DNA from: Candidatus Nomurabacteria bacterium
GTDB lineage: Bacteria; Patescibacteriota; Minisyncoccia; Phycocordibacterales; UBA5272
Assembly (NCBI GenBank): GCA_003518045.1
Contig: DOZK01000021.1
Location: 8,975 to 46,943, forward strand
Length of the DNA stretch: 37,969 nucleotides
Reading direction: 5' to 3'
Of this stretch, positions 25,435 through 33,441 are shown in pieces. The notes under the pieces are model-generated. The model worked only from the letters and a program-made list of their open reading frames with translations. It was not told the origin of the DNA and ran no database searches. Both the position numbers and the translations under genes were made by a program. Position 1 is the stretch's first letter, and every line of letters starts with the position of its first letter.

Positions 25435-26553
25435 ATGACTACTTTCAATCGCTCAATAGAGCCAAGAATTAAATCATTACTTTTCAAAAAAAGAGCGATT
25501 CTAATTTTTGGTCCACGTCAGGCTGGCAAAACCACATTGGCAAAAAAAATTCTCTCTGAGTTTGGTGATTCTGGAGAATATTTCAACTGTGAAACAGCTA
25601 GTGTACGTAAACACTTTGTTATTGGTAACCCCGATATATTAAAAGAACTCATTGGGAATAAAAAAATTGTTGTTTTTGATGAAGCTCAAACAATTCAAAA
25701 TATAGGAGCTATTTTAAAAGTTTTTATTGACACCTATCCAGATGTACAAATAATAACAACGGGTTCGTCTTCATTTGATCTTGCAAACAAAATAAATGAA
25801 CCTCTAACGGGAAGATCCTTTGAATTTACCTTATACCCTCTTTCTCTTTCAGAAATATGTAAAATAAAAAAAATCTCTAGAGACGAATTTAATGAATACT
25901 TACGTCTGGGTGTTTATCCAGCTATAGTAGGAGAAGATGATGTAAATACACGTGAAAATCTTTTAAAAAACATTACTACAAATTATCTTTATAAAGATGT
26001 ATATATTTTTGAATCAATACGCAACCCACAAATTTTCGAAGATTTATTAAAATTACTAGCATACCAGATCGGACAAATTGTATCTATAAATGAACTCTCT
26101 AAATCACTTGGCACAAGTCGAACAACTGTCCAAAAATATTTAACTCTTTTAGAACAGTCTTATGTTATACAACGAGTGTATTCTTTCTCTCGTAATCATC
26201 GTAACGAGCTAAAGAAAGCTTTTAAAGTTTTTTTCCTTGATACAGGGATTCGTAATGCCATAATAGACGCCCTCGAAACTCCGTTTGAAGACCGTGTCGA
26301 TAAAGGTGTTTTGTTTGAAAATTTTTGTATTGCTGAACAATGGAAAACAGGTTCTCTGGAAACATTCCCACCAAAAATATATTTTTGGAGAACTGATACA
26401 AAACTAGAAATTGATATTATTAAAGTTACCAATCAAAAAATTGAAGCTATAGAATGTAAATGGAGTACTCAAGATGTATCTTTTAAAACATTCTTAAAAA
26501 AATATCCAGCTGCAACCACAAAAGTAATGACTCCTAGTGATTTAATATCTTAA
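25435..26553 (+). CDS. AAA+ ATPase with DUF4143 domain
   Basis: 372 residues. Walker A is G26-PRQAGKT33, Walker B is VVFDEA (D82-E83), and TTGSSSFDL is sensor 1. Residues 190-372 are the DUF4143 part with a winged-helix-like segment (SLGTSRTTVQKYLTLLE) and a C-terminal EIDIIK...EAIECKW pattern that resembles a PD-(D/E)xK nuclease fold. These proteins are common as single accessory genes in bacteria and archaea; their function is not established. It is flanked by two copies of the LTD gene tail. Confidence 0.88.
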   Translation: MTTFNRSIEPRIKSLLFKKRAILIFGPRQAGKTTLAKKILSEFGDSGEYFNCETASVRKHFVIGNPDILKELIGNKKIVVFDEAQTIQNIGAILKVFIDTYPDVQIITTGSSSFDLANKINEPLTGRSFEFTLYPLSLSEICKIKKISRDEFNEYLRLGVYPAIVGEDDVNTRENLLKNITTNYLYKDVYIFESIRNPQIFEDLLKLLAYQIGQIVSINELSKSLGTSRTTVQKYLTLLEQSYVIQRVYSFSRNHRNELKKAFKVFFLDTGIRNAIIDALETPFEDRVDKGVLFENFCIAEQWKTGSLETFPPKIYFWRTDTKLEIDIIKVTNQKIEAIECKWSTQDVSFKTFLKKYPAATTKVMTPSDLIS

Positions 26554-26711
26554 AAAAATTAATGAGGGTTTCTATTATGTGAAGTAGTTAGTTCAACAAC
26601 CATTTCTCCTTTTAATTTAATCTTCATAATCTTATATACACCATATGCAAGATTACATAAGATTATAAGAAAAAAGTAAAGGTTTTGTATGTGTTTTTCT
26701 CTACTTTTTAA
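26554..26711. other. Gap after the ATPase gene
   Basis: AT-rich and without a convincing gene. The minus strand has a 22-codon reading frame at 26559-26627 (MKIKLKGEMVVEL...) with TATATA 5 nt upstream, which I cannot confirm as a gene. The rest shows nothing I recognise. Confidence 0.3.
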
Positions 26712-26745
26712 GAAAAACCCTTGAATTACAAGGATTTCTTTTTTT
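26712..26745 (+). terminator. Rho-independent terminator of the ATPase gene
   Basis: CCCTTG / CAAGG stem with an AATTA loop, framed by A-run and T-run and followed by seven Ts on the plus strand. Confidence 0.6.
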
Positions 26746-26759
26746 CAGTCTTTTTAACA

Positions 26760-26874
26760 AATTCCAAGGCAAGGCCTTGGAATCAAAGAAATCTAGACAC
26801 TGGATCCCAGGTCAAGCCTGGGATGACACAAACTACGCAGTAACCCGTGCGAACTCCAAGGCCCTGCCTTGGAA
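26760..26874. repeat. Repeat cluster with partial TGTCAT/ATGACA copy
   Basis: Contains the hairpin TTCCAAGGC/GCCTTGGAA (26760-26782), a half copy of the paired-hairpin family at 26797-26826 (CACTGGATCCCAGG...CCTGGGATGACA), and a second hairpin CCAAGG/CCTTGG near 26853-26873. No coding potential. Confidence 0.7.
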
Positions 26875-26890
26875 AAATTGTTTTCCGTTT

Positions 26891-28276
26891 TTAAAATTTA
26901 AATAAGGACTTAAACCAGGTGATTAGGCGGGTGTCTTTTGGTTTACTAGATTGGTTTGTTAGGAGGGTTGCGGAAGAGGAAGATGTTTTAAGTGATGATG
27001 TTCCAAGATTTTGATTAGATAAATACTGTTTTGTAATTATTTTATTTGTAATTAATTTATTTAAAATTTTGGTTGAGGTGCTACTTGGTAATTTTTCTGA
27101 AAGTTGATTTGACGGGATTAAAATAGTTGAAGTAGCAACTCCGGCAACAATACCGATTAAATTTTGATTTAATGAATTCGGTAATGTATAACTGACAACT
27201 TCTTCTAAATTTGGAAATAATATTTTTACAACACTATTTTGATTTATTGTTGTACTAGCAAATCCCATAGCTATACCAGAGAAATGTGTTGTCTCCCCTC
27301 CTAAAATTATTGTATTTTTTGGAAAAGGAAAAGCTTTACCATCAAAAGAAAGTTTCCATTGTGATAAATCTAAATCATAATTATTTGGATTATAAATATC
27401 TACATAAAGACCGTACTTTCCAGTATCTACTTTTGTAATTGCAATGTCTGGTGATACGACACGGATTTTCATACTAGCATTACCCAAAACATGGCCATTA
27501 CCTGCTTCGACTTTTGCTAAATATCTTCCAGGATAAACATAACGATACAAAGTTGTAGTCCCCTCGCCTTGTCCACCATCACCATATGACCAAGAAAAAG
27601 TTAGACCTTCTATATTATTTCCTCCGCGAGTCATTCCGTAAGTTGTAAAATTTGAATCCGCTCCAGCAACTACAGTTTTTTCAAATGGCATGTATAAAAC
27701 AATATCGGGAGATGGCGCGGATTGTGCTTGAATTGTTTGTTGGGTATTTGTTGAGGTTGCATTATTTCCAGAGTCTGAAGAAGTTACGGCTTGATTTTCA
27801 GCGCCTGGAGTTGGGTTACTCGATACAAAACTTCCACTAACCAAAGAAAGCGTAAAAGAATCTTTTGCGGCTGTGTATGATGAAAGAGAATCAACTATCG
27901 AACCAGATAATTTAATATCAATAGATGTAACACCGGTATTAACTAGACCAATTCCACTTTTAAAAAGTGGCCCATTATATGTTGGATAATCTTGTAAAAA
28001 TTTTGTAGACCCGCTAACAATAGAGCCAATAATCGCATAACCACCTGGTGTTAAATTTGTTCCACCTGAGAGCGGTGTTACAGCAATTGCTGTAGCACCT
28101 TTAATGGAAATAGTCATAGCTGAGAGGTCTACACTATTTGCAGTGTTATTAAAAATTTCTATCCATTCACGACCATCATCAACACCTGTTGGATTAGACA
28201 TCACCTCACTAATAATAAGCGCATTTGCTTGAGTTACAGCACTTATAAAAAGTAAAAGTGAGAAAATCTTTTTCAT
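26891..28276 (-). CDS. Secreted lamin-tail (LTD) and PKD domain protein
   Basis: 461 residues from the ATG at 28276, 7 bp after the upstream stop; a GTG 69 bp further up would hide the signal peptide. Signal peptide 1-19 (MKKIFSLLLFISAVTQANA). LTD domain about 20-130 (SEVMSNPTGVDDGREWIEIFN), a Ser/Thr/Gln-rich linker about 155-190, a PKD-like domain about 200-275 (FSWSYGDGG...YRYVYPG), then a second LTD-like domain about 280-380. The tail ends DTRLITWFKSLFKF, shared with the orphan fragment at 25154. Such proteins are exported and probably bind surface polymers or DNA. It follows the VirD4-like gene in one transcript. Confidence 0.82.
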   Translation of the reverse strand: MKKIFSLLLFISAVTQANALIISEVMSNPTGVDDGREWIEIFNNTANSVDLSAMTISIKGATAIAVTPLSGGTNLTPGGYAIIGSIVSGSTKFLQDYPTYNGPLFKSGIGLVNTGVTSIDIKLSGSIVDSLSSYTAAKDSFTLSLVSGSFVSSNPTPGAENQAVTSSDSGNNATSTNTQQTIQAQSAPSPDIVLYMPFEKTVVAGADSNFTTYGMTRGGNNIEGLTFSWSYGDGGQGEGTTTLYRYVYPGRYLAKVEAGNGHVLGNASMKIRVVSPDIAITKVDTGKYGLYVDIYNPNNYDLDLSQWKLSFDGKAFPFPKNTIILGGETTHFSGIAMGFASTTINQNSVVKILFPNLEEVVSYTLPNSLNQNLIGIVAGVATSTILIPSNQLSEKLPSSTSTKILNKLITNKIITKQYLSNQNLGTSSLKTSSSSATLLTNQSSKPKDTRLITWFKSLFKF

Positions 28277-28283
28277 TTTAAAA

Positions 28284-30086
28284 TTATTCGTCTCCGATAA
28301 TCTTTCGCAAGACCTCTTCGGGAATTTCTTTTTCACCGCTTTCACTTTTTTCTCCGCTAGTTGGCAGATTTATTTTTTTAACATCTTCAACTATTGCATT
28401 GTTCTCACTCATAGCGCGAGCTAAGGCTTCTTTAAGAGAGATGGCTGGCTTGTCATCAAAATGTTTAGGCTTATCTAAAATAACTTCTTTCACTTTATTG
28501 TCTTCTGGTTTATAGAATTGTTTATTATTATCTCTTCTGTCATTACCTCTTCCGTTACTTCCCTTTCTATTTTCATCTCGATGAGTTTCTCTATTATTGT
28601 CTCGGCCATTGTCCCGCACACTTTCTCGATGAATTTCTTTTTTTGGCTCAACAACTTTTTCTTTTTCATTATTTTCCACATGGTTATTTTGTGGAAGTGG
28701 GGTATCTTTTTTTATTTCTCTTACTTTTACATATTTACCTTCCTCTTTTGGATGATGCTCTTTTTTTGGCTCAACAACTTTTTCTTTTGGTTTATAAAAC
28801 TCCGCAACTTCTTCTTCTACTTGGGATACTGCTTTACTATAACGTAATCTTGAGGACGCAACAACTGCTTCTGCAAAAGAATTATCTGGCTGTCTGATTG
28901 GTGGAAGTGTATGCGCTGAAAACGGCTTTGAACCGACACCGTCAATCATAAGACGAAGATAAATCTGATAAGCCGAGAGGTTTACAATGTCATCTAATAT
29001 AAAATACGGGGCGAATTCTTTTTCAAAAATCTCGGCATCTGCGGCACCAACTCGAAAAGCAATCATGGTACCAACGTTTCCAAAAACTGCGGCTTTCACT
29101 TCATCGGTCATTTGCTCTACATATTGATGGGCAACTGTGAGAGCTAAATTATATTTTCTAGCTTCAGATAAAATACTTGCAAAAGATTCATTGGCGAAGT
29201 TTTGGAATTCATCCACATAAAAATAAAATGGTGGTAGCTTTTCCAATTCATAAGGACCAACGTCCGCTCTCGACATTGCTGCTAAATATATTTTTGTAAT
29301 TAAAAGTGAACCAATAAGATTTGCATTACTCTCACCTACTTTCCCTTTTGACAAGTTAACTATTAAAATTTTTTTATTATCCATCACTTCACGTAAATCA
29401 AAAGAAGTTTTTTGCTGACCGATAATATTACGAATGAGTGGATTGGCTACGAATTGTCCAACTTTATTTTGAATAGCAGGAGCGGCCTCAGCAGCGAAGC
29501 GGTCTGTATAATTTGCATATTCATTTACCCAAAAATCACGAACTGTTGGGTCAGTAACATTTGAAACAATAAACTTTCGATATTCTTTATCTGTTAACAT
29601 TCTATTTACTCCGAGTAATGTTTGATTTTCATTTTCAAGAAGAGCAAGAATAATATTATTTAAAATATATTCCATACGTGCAGAAAACTGATCTTGGAAA
29701 AGTTTTTTAAACGCTGCCATAAGACCGTTTGCCACCAAGTGACGCTTGTCTGGCGCTACTTGTTCCAAAACATTTAATCCAAGTGGATGATCGCTATCAA
29801 AAGGTGCAAAATAAATAACGTCTTTTACACGTGCTTCTGGAATATGATCCAGTAATTTTTCTGCTGTTGAACCGTGAGGGTCAATAAAACAAACACCTTC
29901 GCCGTTATTTATATCTTGAATAGCTAAATTTTCAAGAAGTGCGGATTTACCCATACCAGTTTTACCGATTACATAAGTATGTCGAGTCCTGTCATTTTCT
30001 TTTATACCAAAAGTAAGTTGTTTATTGCGGAAGTCAACTTTACCAATATATGTAACTTTTTCTTTAATGATTTCCTTGTCGGACAT
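28284..30086 (-). CDS. VirD4/TraG-like DNA-transfer ATPase
   Basis: 600 residues from MSDKEIIKEK at 30086; the reading frame continues upstream but only through repeat sequence, and TATACT lies 7 nt before this ATG. Walker A is G41-KTGMGKS48, Walker B is FYVDEFQNF (D292-E293), and ALTVAHQYVEQM is the helicase-like motif of the TraG/VirD4 group. No N-terminal membrane spans are present. Residues 430-545 form a charged, low-complexity tail rich in Lys, Glu, Asn, Arg and Gly, with KEKVVEPKKE twice (434-443, 476-485). Such soluble forms are common in CPR genomes and may take part in DNA uptake or type IV pilus-like systems. No relaxase is nearby. Confidence 0.87.
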   Translation of the reverse strand: MSDKEIIKEKVTYIGKVDFRNKQLTFGIKENDRTRHTYVIGKTGMGKSALLENLAIQDINNGEGVCFIDPHGSTAEKLLDHIPEARVKDVIYFAPFDSDHPLGLNVLEQVAPDKRHLVANGLMAAFKKLFQDQFSARMEYILNNIILALLENENQTLLGVNRMLTDKEYRKFIVSNVTDPTVRDFWVNEYANYTDRFAAEAAPAIQNKVGQFVANPLIRNIIGQQKTSFDLREVMDNKKILIVNLSKGKVGESNANLIGSLLITKIYLAAMSRADVGPYELEKLPPFYFYVDEFQNFANESFASILSEARKYNLALTVAHQYVEQMTDEVKAAVFGNVGTMIAFRVGAADAEIFEKEFAPYFILDDIVNLSAYQIYLRLMIDGVGSKPFSAHTLPPIRQPDNSFAEAVVASSRLRYSKAVSQVEEEVAEFYKPKEKVVEPKKEHHPKEEGKYVKVREIKKDTPLPQNNHVENNEKEKVVEPKKEIHRESVRDNGRDNNRETHRDENRKGSNGRGNDRRDNNKQFYKPEDNKVKEVILDKPKHFDDKPAISLKEALARAMSENNAIVEDVKKINLPTSGEKSESGEKEIPEEVLRKIIGDE

Positions 30087-30093
30087 GGAATAT

Positions 30094-30099
30094 AGTATA
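30094..30099 (-). promoter_or_regulatory. -10 box of the VirD4-like gene
   Basis: TATACT on the minus strand, 7 nt before the start codon. It overlaps a common intergenic repeat text (CACTGTCCACTGCTCACTG type, about 30098-30125). Confidence 0.5.
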
Positions 30100-30153
30100 C
30101 AGTGAGCAGTGGACAGTGACCAGTAGATACGAAGAGGTAAAGGGGAAAAATAT

Positions 30154-30470
30154 TCAATGAGACAATTTTCAATATTCAAAGAAAATACGAGATGCTTAAA
30201 TTAATTTTCAATATCCAATTTTCAAAAAAGACAGACCTGGATTCCCGCCTTCGCGGGAATGACACGACAAATTACAATAATTTAAAATTTTAAAAAAAAT
30301 ACAAAACAATAAAGGTTCCTCGCAGCAAGCTGACGAGGTATTTTAGGAACTCGCTTCGCTCGTACTAACGCGTAGCAAGCTACGCGGTATTTGAACCTTT
30401 TTATGTCGTCGCTCGGACTAAATATAAAAGAGTACTTTTCTATTTAGCTCCTCACTAGACAAAATAAAAA
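30154..30470. repeat. Intergenic repeat cluster
   Basis: No gene here. In order: an AATATTCAATGA...TTTTCAATATTC unit (30152-30180); a half copy of the TGTCAT/ATGACA family (30236-30264, CCTGGATTCCCGCC...GGGAATGACA); two hairpins with a GCAAGC centre (30318-30338 and the perfect palindrome CGCGTAGCAAGCTACGCG at 30369-30386); and the second copy of the window-start repeat (30387-30469). Confidence 0.8.
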
Positions 30471-30471
30471 A

Positions 30472-30494
30472 GGGGCCGTCTTGCGACAGCACCC
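30472..30494 (-). terminator. Terminator of the small gene at 30546-30881
   Basis: On the minus strand a stem GGG.GCTGTC / GACGGC.CCC with a GCAA tetraloop is followed directly by six or more Ts. Strong rho-independent form. Confidence 0.75.
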
Positions 30495-30545
30495 GAGGAT
30501 GATTGAACACACAAATTAAGGTTGGCAACGCCCACCGGAACTTGC

Positions 30546-30881
30546 TTACATGTCCTTATGTACCGAGTTTGGATCTATCGGTCCCTGTGCCTGGGGTGCG
30601 ATTTCTGGCGAATGATTCAAATCAAGTAGATCTTGGGCCTTCGCGGCAATACCGCGAGTAACCTTGATACACCCCACAAGGAACTCCTCGATATTACCTT
30701 GCAAAACACGAAGTTCGGCTGGCAGTCCCAGCTTAGTTCCCTTTTCATTGACCTCATCGGCGTGTCCAGCCTTAAGATACAAAAAGAGGTTCAATACCTC
30801 CTCGGGGCTCATCTCACTAATTGGCACCACGAACTCAGGTTTTAAAGTCTTGAGACTATCAAGACTTAAGATTTTAGCCAT
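30546..30881 (-). CDS. Hypothetical small protein (GC-rich gene)
   Basis: 111 residues, not recognised. I prefer the second of two adjacent ATGs (30881), because GGAG lies six bases upstream. The gene has a proper promoter (TTTACA-17-TAGGAT at 30939-30967), a 5' leader of about 50 nt with a small AAGAGT/ACTCTT hairpin, and its own terminator. Its codons are visibly richer in G and C than those of neighbouring genes. The protein is soluble and has an acidic, helical middle and a Pro/Gln-rich C-terminus. Recent transfer or selection for high expression could explain the composition. Confidence 0.65.
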   Translation of the reverse strand: MAKILSLDSLKTLKPEFVVPISEMSPEEVLNLFLYLKAGHADEVNEKGTKLGLPAELRVLQGNIEEFLVGCIKVTRGIAAKAQDLLDLNHSPEIAPQAQGPIDPNSVHKDM

Positions 30882-30938
30882 CATTTTCTCCAGTCAAACA
30901 AAATCGAAGAGTAGGAATCCACTCTTACGATAAGACTT

Positions 30939-30967
30939 ATCCTACCTTTTTGTGTACAACTTGTAAA
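30939..30967 (-). promoter_or_regulatory. Promoter of the small gene at 30546-30881
   Basis: TTTACA (30962-30967) and TAGGAT (30939-30944) with a 17-bp spacer, minus strand. It runs divergently from the hicBA promoter only about 20 bp away, so the two may share regulation. Confidence 0.5.
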
Positions 30968-30992
30968 ATTATAATAAACAGACTATTATAAT
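30968..30992 (+). promoter_or_regulatory. hicBA promoter and inverted-repeat operator
   Basis: TATAAT (30987-30992) ends 6 nt before the hicB ATG. ATTATAATA (30968-30976) and TATTATAAT (30984-30992) are perfect 9-bp inverted repeats separated by 7 bp and cover the -10 box. This is where a HicB antitoxin would repress its own operon. Binding is inferred. Confidence 0.55.
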
Positions 30993-30998
30993 AGATAT

Positions 30999-31313
30999 AT
31001 GAAAAACTCTGTACAAAAAGGAGAAGTGCGCGTTGTAAGCTTTAAAAAAGGCAAGCTATGGTATGCTGTTGCTCTTGAATTTAATATTGTTGAAACTGGT
31101 TCTAACTTTTCAGAAGTTATGCATGGGCTTCAAGAAGCAATTGAAGGTTATGTAGAAGCTGTAAAAAAAGCTAACATTAGACCTTTCCCTTTAAATCAAA
31201 CTCCATTAAAAGAATACGAAAATGTTTGGAGTGTAGGGCAAAACAAAAAAGCTATTCGTAATACCCCCAGCCCTTTTTATTTTGGAACTCTTAACTTAGC
31301 AGCTTATGCCTAA
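30999..31313 (+). CDS. hicB: HicB-like antitoxin
   Basis: 104 residues. Residues 9-60 fit the partial RNase H-like HicB fold (WYAVALEFNIVETGSNFSEVMHGLQEAIEGYVEA). The C-terminal 40 residues do not look like the usual HTH or ribbon-helix-helix, so DNA binding is uncertain. It precedes the toxin gene and overlaps it by 8 bp, a reversed order compared with classical hicAB. It should bind and block HicA. Confidence 0.8.
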   Translation: MKNSVQKGEVRVVSFKKGKLWYAVALEFNIVETGSNFSEVMHGLQEAIEGYVEAVKKANIRPFPLNQTPLKEYENVWSVGQNKKAIRNTPSPFYFGTLNLAAYA

Positions 31314-31536
31314 AGGTTTGAACAACTGGTCATATAGACAAGTTGTTACTTTTTTAAAAACTTTTCATTTTCAAGAAATACATTCAAGGGGTGATCATTT
31401 TTACTTTTGTGGAGTTTATAATGGAACACCAAGAATGGTTACTGTTCCGAAGAAAAAAATAATTAAGACCGGAACAATGAAAGGTATCGTTGCCCAATCT
31501 GGAATTCCAGAATCTATTTGGAGAAAACAAAAATAA
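31306..31536 (+). CDS. hicA: HicA-like mRNA interferase toxin
   Basis: 76 residues, small double-stranded-RNA-binding-like fold. The active-site His is in RGDHFYF (the usual form is GSHH or GSH), followed by VTVPKKKIIKTGTMKGIVAQSGI, matching the family end (V.VP.H....G.L..I....GI). The position of the common P-H histidine holds Lys here. It probably cleaves mRNA when free of HicB. Confidence 0.85.
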   Translation: MPKGLNNWSYRQVVTFLKTFHFQEIHSRGDHFYFCGVYNGTPRMVTVPKKKIIKTGTMKGIVAQSGIPESIWRKQK

Positions 31537-31546
31537 TAATGAACTA

Positions 31547-31667
31547 CCTCGCAGCAAGCAGGTGAGGTATCTTGTGTCATCCAAGGCTTGACCTGGGATC
31601 CAGGTACAGACACTGGATCCCCGCATTCGCGAGGATGACACAATTCCCGCAGCAAGCTGCGGGGAAT
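31547..31667. repeat. Repeat cluster: GCAAGC hairpins and TGTCAT/ATGACA copy
   Basis: A full paired-hairpin repeat at 31575-31640 (TGTCATCC...GGATGACA) sits between two GCAAGC-centred hairpins (31547-31567 and 31643-31667, CCCGCAGCAAGCTGCGGG). It starts 11 bp after hicA and may serve as its transcription end. Confidence 0.75.
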
Positions 31668-31682
31668 GAACCCTAAGAGGGA

Positions 31683-31765
31683 TTCAATGAAACAATAATC
31701 AATATCTAAAATAGATAGAACTACGTATTTGCATTTGTTTGAATATTGAAAATTATTTCATTGAA
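31683..31765. repeat. Long imperfect inverted repeat after hicBA
   Basis: Arms 31683-31705 and 31743-31765 match at 20 of 23 positions (TTCAATGAAA...TTTCATTGAA) with a 37-nt centre. Related text occurs at about 30152-30180 and 35145-35178. It lies between two converging genes. Confidence 0.6.
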
Positions 31766-31767
31766 TA

Positions 31768-32985
31768 TTAATCAGCTCCTTTGAGGGCAGATGGCGTGTA
31801 GTGGTTAGAAGGATCCCAAAGCATCCACGATTCAATTCCCAATTTCTCTCCTGCTGTTATCTGCGCTCTCACCATCTCGGCGGTATATGTTGCTCCCATA
31901 TCAAAGTCTTGATAAAAAGGTCTATACTTCGCGAGCACTGTGCTTGTGGCTTGTCCAGTACTACTTGCAACTTCATCTGCAATTTCTATCCCCTTCTTCA
32001 TTGAATAAGAAATAATTTCTCCTGGATGTTCTGCTGGATTTTTATATCCATTAGTGCCGGCATAAAAATGCGAAGGGTAAATCATAGGCGAAACATAATC
32101 AAAAGTTTCAAGTGCTGTATGCATATCTTGACCAAGCACAGCAATATCTACTTTTGTAATCATAATTATTCCAAACAAATCCCCTGAGACTGGTATGCCT
32201 TCTTTGTGAAGTGCTTCAGTTATATAGCGATAAAAATCCCCAATAATTGCAGACTTACTGATCCTTGCCCTCTCTCCTGAAATTGGAAATGACATATCTG
32301 CCAAAGCCCCATCTGTAGGGAAGCGAATATAATCAAGATTGACTTCATCAAATCCTCGCGCGTAAGCATCTTTAGAAATATTTTCAATATATCTCCACAT
32401 TTTTGTTGACCCAGAATCTACCCATGGAATACCTTTGTGGTCTTTCCAAATTCCTCCAGTTTTTTTCGAGAGTACTGCTTCATCGGGAAACTTTTTTACA
32501 TAAAGTGGATCTTGAAAAGCTGCGACGCGTGCTATTAAATAAATATTTTTTGCATGTAACTCATCAATAAATTCATTCAAATCTCTAACACGTCCTTCCC
32601 AAGAAATAACTCCGGTATTGTCTTTCACATCTATTACGATTGCATTTATTTCTGTGTCGTCAACTATTTTTACAAGTTTATCTCTAAAAGATGGCGAGCC
32701 AGCAACCCAGCTCGACATATAAATTGCTTTTACATGTTCTGGTGTTTTAATATGAGTAACTATTCGCACTGTACTCGTTGCTTTATTTTCCTCAGGTTTT
32801 ATTTCTTCTTCGGCTTTGACTGTTTTTGAACCTAATAGGGTTTCTATTTTAAAAGGATTAGTCGAACTTGCTGTGTAAACAAAACTTCCGATATTATTTA
32901 AAAATGCCACATGGCGATACCCACCATCTGCTATCCAGAAAAAAAGAATAATTAAAAAAGTAGCAATACTAATTTTAATTCTCAT
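31768..32985 (-). CDS. DUF4015 putative glycoside hydrolase, membrane-anchored
   Basis: 405 residues. A hydrophobic N-terminus (about 4-20) acts as a signal anchor; the catalytic-like part lies outside. VKAIYMSSWVAGSP, IDVKDNTGVISWEG, LIARVAAFQDPLY and GFDEVNLDYIRFPTDG are signatures of the DUF4015 family, a TIM-barrel group related to GH13-like hydrolases. The substrate is unknown; a role in trimming the surface glycan is possible. The ATG overlaps the stop of the small membrane gene upstream (4 bp). Confidence 0.85.
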   Translation of the reverse strand: MRIKISIATFLIILFFWIADGGYRHVAFLNNIGSFVYTASSTNPFKIETLLGSKTVKAEEEIKPEENKATSTVRIVTHIKTPEHVKAIYMSSWVAGSPSFRDKLVKIVDDTEINAIVIDVKDNTGVISWEGRVRDLNEFIDELHAKNIYLIARVAAFQDPLYVKKFPDEAVLSKKTGGIWKDHKGIPWVDSGSTKMWRYIENISKDAYARGFDEVNLDYIRFPTDGALADMSFPISGERARISKSAIIGDFYRYITEALHKEGIPVSGDLFGIIMITKVDIAVLGQDMHTALETFDYVSPMIYPSHFYAGTNGYKNPAEHPGEIISYSMKKGIEIADEVASSTGQATSTVLAKYRPFYQDFDMGATYTAEMVRAQITAGEKLGIESWMLWDPSNHYTPSALKGAD

Positions 32986-33185
32986 GCTACTTTAGGAGTT
33001 TCTATAACACTTTCTTCATGTGGGTCTTCAAAAGTTTTTGGGCGTTTCTTTAAATCAAGCGTGCTGACGAAAAGTAAAATACCTGCGATGATAAAAAAGA
33101 TGTCTTTGTAAATACCAGGAATAAAAATCCAAGGAGAAATAAAAAGGAGGATAGCGATGGTTCGTTGAATTCCTAAAGGTGACAT
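32982..33185 (-). CDS. Small two-span membrane protein
   Basis: 67 residues from MSPLGIQRT at 33185. TATACT lies 6 nt before this ATG, while an in-frame ATG 18 bp upstream would overlap the promoter. Two hydrophobic segments (about 8-24 and 27-44) then a charged tail. No family recognised. Coupled by a 4-bp overlap to the DUF4015 gene, so it may act with it. Confidence 0.6.
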   Translation of the reverse strand: MSPLGIQRTIAILLFISPWIFIPGIYKDIFFIIAGILLFVSTLDLKKRPKTFEDPHEESVIETPKVA

Positions 33186-33191
33186 GGGGGT

Positions 33192-33197
33192 AGTATA
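33192..33197 (-). promoter_or_regulatory. -10 box of the small membrane gene / DUF4015 operon
   Basis: TATACT on the minus strand, 6 nt before the chosen start codon. Confidence 0.45.
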
Positions 33198-33328
33198 CAA
33201 CATGTCGTAAGTAAGCGGAAGTGGTTAAAAGCTTGAAAATAGTTGCCTTTATCTGAGCCAATTTTTAATTTTTAATTTTCAATTTTTAATGAAAATACTT
33301 AAAATTACGAAACTAATGTGTATTGTGT

Positions 33329-33426
33329 TGTCATACCCGCACAGGCGGGTATCCAGGTCTGTGTCTAAAATAGAACACTAGACCCGCCCGCCGGCGAGGC
33401 AGGTTCCCGCCTTCACGAGAATGACA
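33329..33426. repeat. TGTCAT/ATGACA paired-hairpin repeat, GC-rich copy
   Basis: Starts TGTCATACCCGC and ends GAGAATGACA. The first hairpin is ACCCGC/GCGGGT. The centre contains an inserted CCCGCCCGCCGGCGAGGC-like stretch. The same architecture as the other copies is kept with different stem sequences. The rest of the 33198-33530 gap has AT-rich simple sequence (TTTTTAATTTT units) and the palindrome listed next. Confidence 0.75.
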
Positions 33427-33441
33427 CAAATACAAATAATT

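Noticed and set aside
26559..26627. 22-codon minus-strand frame (MKIKLKGEMVVEL...)
   Set aside because: Too short to judge from sequence alone; weak upstream signals and no family. Mentioned in the gap entry only.
28277..28345. GTG start 23 codons upstream of the LTD protein
   Set aside because: It overlaps the upstream gene and would bury the signal peptide.
28518..28847. Plus-strand frame of 109 codons opposite the VirD4-like gene
   Set aside because: Antisense shadow of the low-complexity Lys/Glu/Asn-rich tail; the peptide is almost only Phe, Ile, Ser and Leu.
30087..30179. Upstream extension of the VirD4-like gene by 31 codons
   Set aside because: It is translated from common intergenic repeat text and covers the -10 box; the ATG at 30086 fits the leaderless pattern.
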